DNA from: Altererythrobacter sp.
GTDB taxonomy: Bacteria > Pseudomonadota > Alphaproteobacteria > Sphingomonadales > Sphingomonadaceae
Length of the DNA: 64,000 nt
Direction of reading: 5' to 3'
Assembly: GCA_031178065.1 (NCBI GenBank)
Contig: JAPSJS010000002.1
Span: forward strand, 1 to 64,000
Every line of letters starts with the position of its first letter. Position 1 is the first letter of the stretch. The position numbers and the translations under genes are program-made. Shown in pieces: positions 61,260 to 64,000 of this stretch. Below the pieces are notes generated by a model. It was not told where the DNA came from and made no database searches. It worked only from the letters and a program-made list of their open reading frames with translations.

Positions 61260-61865
61260 GTGGAAGCTGAACAGACTGCCCTTCCCGACAGCGACCCGCT
61301 GGCCCTGTTCGATGCCTGGCTGGCCGAAGCGCGCGAGACAGAGCCGAACGACGCCAACGCCATGGCGCTCGCCACCGCCACGCCGGACGGCGCGCCCTCG
61401 GTTCGCATGGTCCTGCTCAAGGGGCACGGGGCGGGCGGCTTCACCTTCTTCACCAACGCGCGGAGCCGCAAGGGGCAGGAGATCCGCGCCAATGCCCAGG
61501 CCGCGCTGCTGTTCCACTGGAAGACCCTGCGGCGCCAGATCCGTATCGAAGGTCCCTTGATGGAAGTGAGCGCGGCCGAGGCGGACGCCTACTTCCGCTC
61601 GCGCCCGTTCGTCAGCCAACTCGGTTCCGCCGCGAGCGATCAGTCGCGCCCGCTCGACAGCCGCGCGACTTACGTCGCTCGGGTCGAAGCGCTGGAAGAA
61701 GCGTGCAAGACTACCGGCGAGGTGCCGCGCCCGCCGCACTGGACGGGCTTCACCCTGCGGCCGCAGCAGATCGAGTTCTGGCTCGACCGCCCGAACCGTC
61801 TCCACGACCGCCGCGTCTTCACCCGCGAGGGTGAGGGGTGGTCGAGCACGTTGCTCTACCCGTGA
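61260..61865 (+). CDS. pdxH: Pyridoxamine 5'-phosphate oxidase
   Basis: A 201-residue FMN enzyme that makes pyridoxal 5'-phosphate. FMN-binding [10 protein letters not shown] and [13 protein letters not shown], then [10 protein letters not shown], and the C-terminal [11 protein letters not shown] with LYP end. GTG 61260 follows AGGAAAA with eight-base spacing; earlier in-frame starts lack support. Overlaps the CDF transporter start (GTGA). Confidence 0.95.
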   Translation: MEAEQTALPDSDPLALFDAWLAEARETEPNDANAMALATATPDGAPSVRMVLLKGHGAGGFTFFTNARSRKGQEIRANAQAALLFHWKTLRRQIRIEGPLMEVSAAEADAYFRSRPFVSQLGSAASDQSRPLDSRATYVARVEALEEACKTTGEVPRPPHWTGFTLRPQQIEFWLDRPNRLHDRRVFTREGEGWSSTLLYP

Positions 61866-62809
61866 CCGCAGCTGCCGCCGAGCGCGCCGCGCTAACCCGC
61901 AGTGCCGCCTATGCATCGATCGCGACGGCGTTGTTCCTTGCCCTGCTCAAGGGCTGGGCGACGTGGCGTACCGGCTCCAGCGCCATGCTCGGCAGCCTCG
62001 CCGACACCGCGCTCGACCTCGTCGCCAGCCTCGGCACGCTGGCCGGCGTGTGGATCGCGGCGCAGCCGGCGGACGAGGAGCACCGTTTCGGACACGGCAA
62101 GGCCGAGGCGCTGGCGGCGGTGTTCCAGGTCATGCTGATCGCGCTCTCCGCCTCGGGCATCGCCTTCCGGGCGATCTCGCACCTGATCGAAGGCGGCGAG
62201 ACCGCGGCGGCGGAGGAGGGGATCGCGGTCTCGCTGCTGGCGATCCTTGCGACCTTCGCCCTGCTCGCCTGGCAGCGCCACGTGATCCGCCGCACCGGCA
62301 GCCTCGCGGTCCGGACCGACAACGTCCACTACCAGTCGGACCTGCTGCTCAACCTGGCGGTGATCGCCGCGCTCGTGCTCGACCAGTATCTCGGCTTCTC
62401 GCGCGCGGACCCGCTGTTCGGGCTCGCCATCGCGGCCTGGCTTCTGTGGGGCGCTTGGCGGGCGGGAAGCGAGGCGATCGACCAGATCATGGACCGCGAG
62501 TGGCCGGACGAGAAGCGCCAGCGCTTCGTGGAACTCGCCGCCCGCCACCCCGAGCTGAGCAATCTCCACGATCTGCGCACGCGCACCAGCGGCACGCGCG
62601 ACTTCGTGCAGTTTCATGTCGACCTGCCGGGCGGCATGAGCGTCGCCCAGGCGCACGAGATCATCGAACGGGTCGAAGCCGATCTGTGCCGCCACTTTCC
62701 CGAGATGGAGCTGCTGATCCACATCGATCCGCAGGGCCACGTCGACGAGCCGGACAATCCGCTCGCCGAAACCGATGAATTCGAGAAGCTGGACAAGGAC
62801 GCGCCATGA
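61862..62809 (+). CDS. Cation diffusion facilitator transporter (FieF-like)
   Basis: A 315-residue divalent metal/proton antiporter. Six membrane segments; metal-site aspartates in LADTALDLV (second helix) and His/Asp in [10 protein letters not shown] (fifth helix), with [13 protein letters not shown] between. A cytoplasmic C-terminal dimer domain follows ([13 protein letters not shown]). GTG 61862 overlaps the pdxH stop. Metal (zinc, iron or manganese) cannot be decided from sequence. Confidence 0.92.
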   Translation: MTAAAAERAALTRSAAYASIATALFLALLKGWATWRTGSSAMLGSLADTALDLVASLGTLAGVWIAAQPADEEHRFGHGKAEALAAVFQVMLIALSASGIAFRAISHLIEGGETAAAEEGIAVSLLAILATFALLAWQRHVIRRTGSLAVRTDNVHYQSDLLLNLAVIAALVLDQYLGFSRADPLFGLAIAAWLLWGAWRAGSEAIDQIMDREWPDEKRQRFVELAARHPELSNLHDLRTRTSGTRDFVQFHVDLPGGMSVAQAHEIIERVEADLCRHFPEMELLIHIDPQGHVDEPDNPLAETDEFEKLDKDAP

Positions 62810-63600
62810 AATTGCCCTACTGGCATGTCGATGCCTTCGCCGACCGGCCCTTTGCCGGCAATCAGGCCGCGGTCATGCCGCTCGACGAATGGCTGCCCGA
62901 TCATGTGCTCCAGGCGATCGGGGAGGAGAACAACTTTGCTGAAACCGCCTTCGTGGTGCCCGACGAAAGCGGCGTAGCGGACTGGGAATTGCGCTGGTTC
63001 ACCCCCGCCTGTGAGATCCGCCTCTGCGGCCATGCCACGCTTGCCAGCGGCCACGTGTTGCTCGGACGCGACGGCGGCGAGCGGGTGACGTTCCGCACCC
63101 GCAAGGCAGGCCTGCTGGAAGTGCGGCGTAGCGACGCGGGCTACGAGCTTGCGCTGCCCGCGATCCCGACCGAGCGCTCCGATTGGCGCGAGGCGGCCGA
63201 GCTGCTTGGCACGCAGCCGCAGGAAATCTGGCGCAATCCTGACCGCTACGGGATCTATCTGTTCGGCAGCGAGGACGAGGTTCGCGCGCTGGCGCCCGAC
63301 CTGCGCGGTCTCGGCGCGCTGGGGGACGATCAGTTCATCTGCACCGCGCCGGGCCGGGACGTCGACGTGGTGAGCCGCGTCTTCGTGCCGGGCGGCGGGG
63401 TCGACGAGGACAGCGTCACCGGTTCCGCCCACGCGGCCCTCACCCCGTTCTGGGCGGCCCGGCGGGGGCGGGAAAGCTTCACCGCGCACCAGGCCTCCCG
63501 CCGCGGCGGGGATCTCACCTGCCGTCTCGAAGGCGACCGCGCCTGGCTCGGCGGCCCCTGTGTGACGGTGGTGGAGGGGACGTTCCACCTGAAGGACTGA
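62806..63600 (+). CDS. PhzF-family isomerase
   Basis: A 264-residue protein of the PhzF/diaminopimelate-epimerase fold. Acid residue in EENNFAETAFV (about 47), ACEIRLCGHATLASGHV, and DEDSVTGSAHAAL (about 205). Phenazine genes are absent nearby, so this is one of many stand-alone members with unknown substrate. Its ATG overlaps the CDF gene by four bases. Confidence 0.9.
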   Translation: MKLPYWHVDAFADRPFAGNQAAVMPLDEWLPDHVLQAIGEENNFAETAFVVPDESGVADWELRWFTPACEIRLCGHATLASGHVLLGRDGGERVTFRTRKAGLLEVRRSDAGYELALPAIPTERSDWREAAELLGTQPQEIWRNPDRYGIYLFGSEDEVRALAPDLRGLGALGDDQFICTAPGRDVDVVSRVFVPGGGVDEDSVTGSAHAALTPFWAARRGRESFTAHQASRRGGDLTCRLEGDRAWLGGPCVTVVEGTFHLKD

Positions 63601-63613
63601 GTGCCGCGCCGGC

Positions 63614-64000
63614 TCAGGTCGCCGGATAGAGCTCCACGATATCGGCGAGCTCCTGCAGCATCGCCTTGCGCTCCTCGGCATCCGAATGGCCGAGGCGGAC
63701 CACGGTCAGCCTCTGCTCGGGCGAGACGAGGACGTATTGCCCCATGTGGCCGATCGCGGCGAACATCGTTTCGGGCGCGCGGTCGGGAAACAGGGGGTGG
63801 TTCTTGCTCCCGCTCTCGCCCTCCAGCGGGCGGTTGAGCCAGATCTGCATGCCGTAGTGCGGGCTGCGCTGGCTCGGCGTCGTCATCGCCTCGATCCATT
63901 TGCGCGGGACGAGCTGGACACCGCGGTAGGAGCCCTTGTTGCGCAGGAAATCGCCGAACCGCGCCCAATCCCGCGCACTACCGTGAATCAGGCTGCCGCC
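63614..64000 (-). CDS. Serine hydrolase (beta-lactamase family), start outside the window
   Basis: Open from the right edge to a stop at 63614, giving 129 residues of the C-terminal part. The sequence HGSARDWARFGDFLRNKG and MFAAIGHMGQYVLVSPEQR is characteristic of class C-like serine hydrolases and esterases; the nucleophile motif SxxK lies outside. Convergent with the phzF-like gene. Confidence 0.8.
   Translation of the reverse strand, partial: GGSLIHGSARDWARFGDFLRNKGSYRGVQLVPRKWIEAMTTPSQRSPHYGMQIWLNRPLEGESGSKNHPLFPDRAPETMFAAIGHMGQYVLVSPEQRLTVVRLGHSDAEERKAMLQELADIVELYPAT

Overview
This is a GC-rich window from an alphaproteobacterium, most probably of the Sphingomonadales (Erythrobacteraceae or a close relative). 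The placement is an inference from gene content and order: the helicase / S4-domain / fdxA / carD string, a TrcR (DUF1013) regulator, Coq7, a DUF1192 protein, an M23-bactofilin pair and a split exopolysaccharide locus. No rRNA, tRNA, CRISPR array, prophage or insertion sequence was found.

Layout. 1-8642 holds an edge-truncated DUF815 ATPase, an acyl-CoA dehydrogenase, Sua5, two lipoproteins, then carD, fdxA, an S4 protein and a SUV3-like helicase. 8842-20762 is housekeeping: an M23 peptidase, HemB, two GNAT enzymes, a gamma carbonic anhydrase, DUF167 and DUF1275 proteins, an ATP-dependent DNA ligase with its exonuclease, ClpA, DUF1192 and a quinone oxidoreductase. 20763-23221 is a less GC-rich island with an apparently truncated sigma factor and a secreted pectate-lyase-fold protein. 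23222-36025 carries an LpxH-like phosphatase with a glycosyltransferase, TrcR, an acyl-CoA ligase, an M23 peptidase with bactofilin, and the string nadD-rsfS-rlmH-envC-like-ctpA-dsbB-coq7.

36074-57675 is a polysaccharide locus built as two divergent arms. The minus arm has a nucleotide-sugar epimerase, an unassigned membrane-anchored protein, a BY-kinase with a (Tyr-Gly)7 tail, a Wza-like export lipoprotein and a Wzy/ligase. The plus arm has a CapD-type dehydratase, WecB, WecC, a Wzx-like and a second Wzy-like protein, a two-domain oxidoreductase, a heparinase-family protein, a WbuB-like glycosyltransferase, and a PglC/PglD/PglE-like trio. Together these predict a polymer started on a bacillosamine-type sugar and containing ManNAc uronic acid, flipped, polymerised and exported by a Wzx/Wzy-type route, with its own candidate lyase. 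57752-64000 returns to housekeeping: FabI, YihY, a CbpA-like co-chaperone, PdxH, a CDF transporter, PhzF and an edge-truncated serine hydrolase.

Points worth a second look: the composition and uronate chemistry of the polysaccharide locus, the tyrosine-repeat tail of the BY-kinase, the sigma-factor remnant next to an exact 13-nt sequencing-adapter match (a possible assembly fault), and three kinds of intergenic hairpin repeats.
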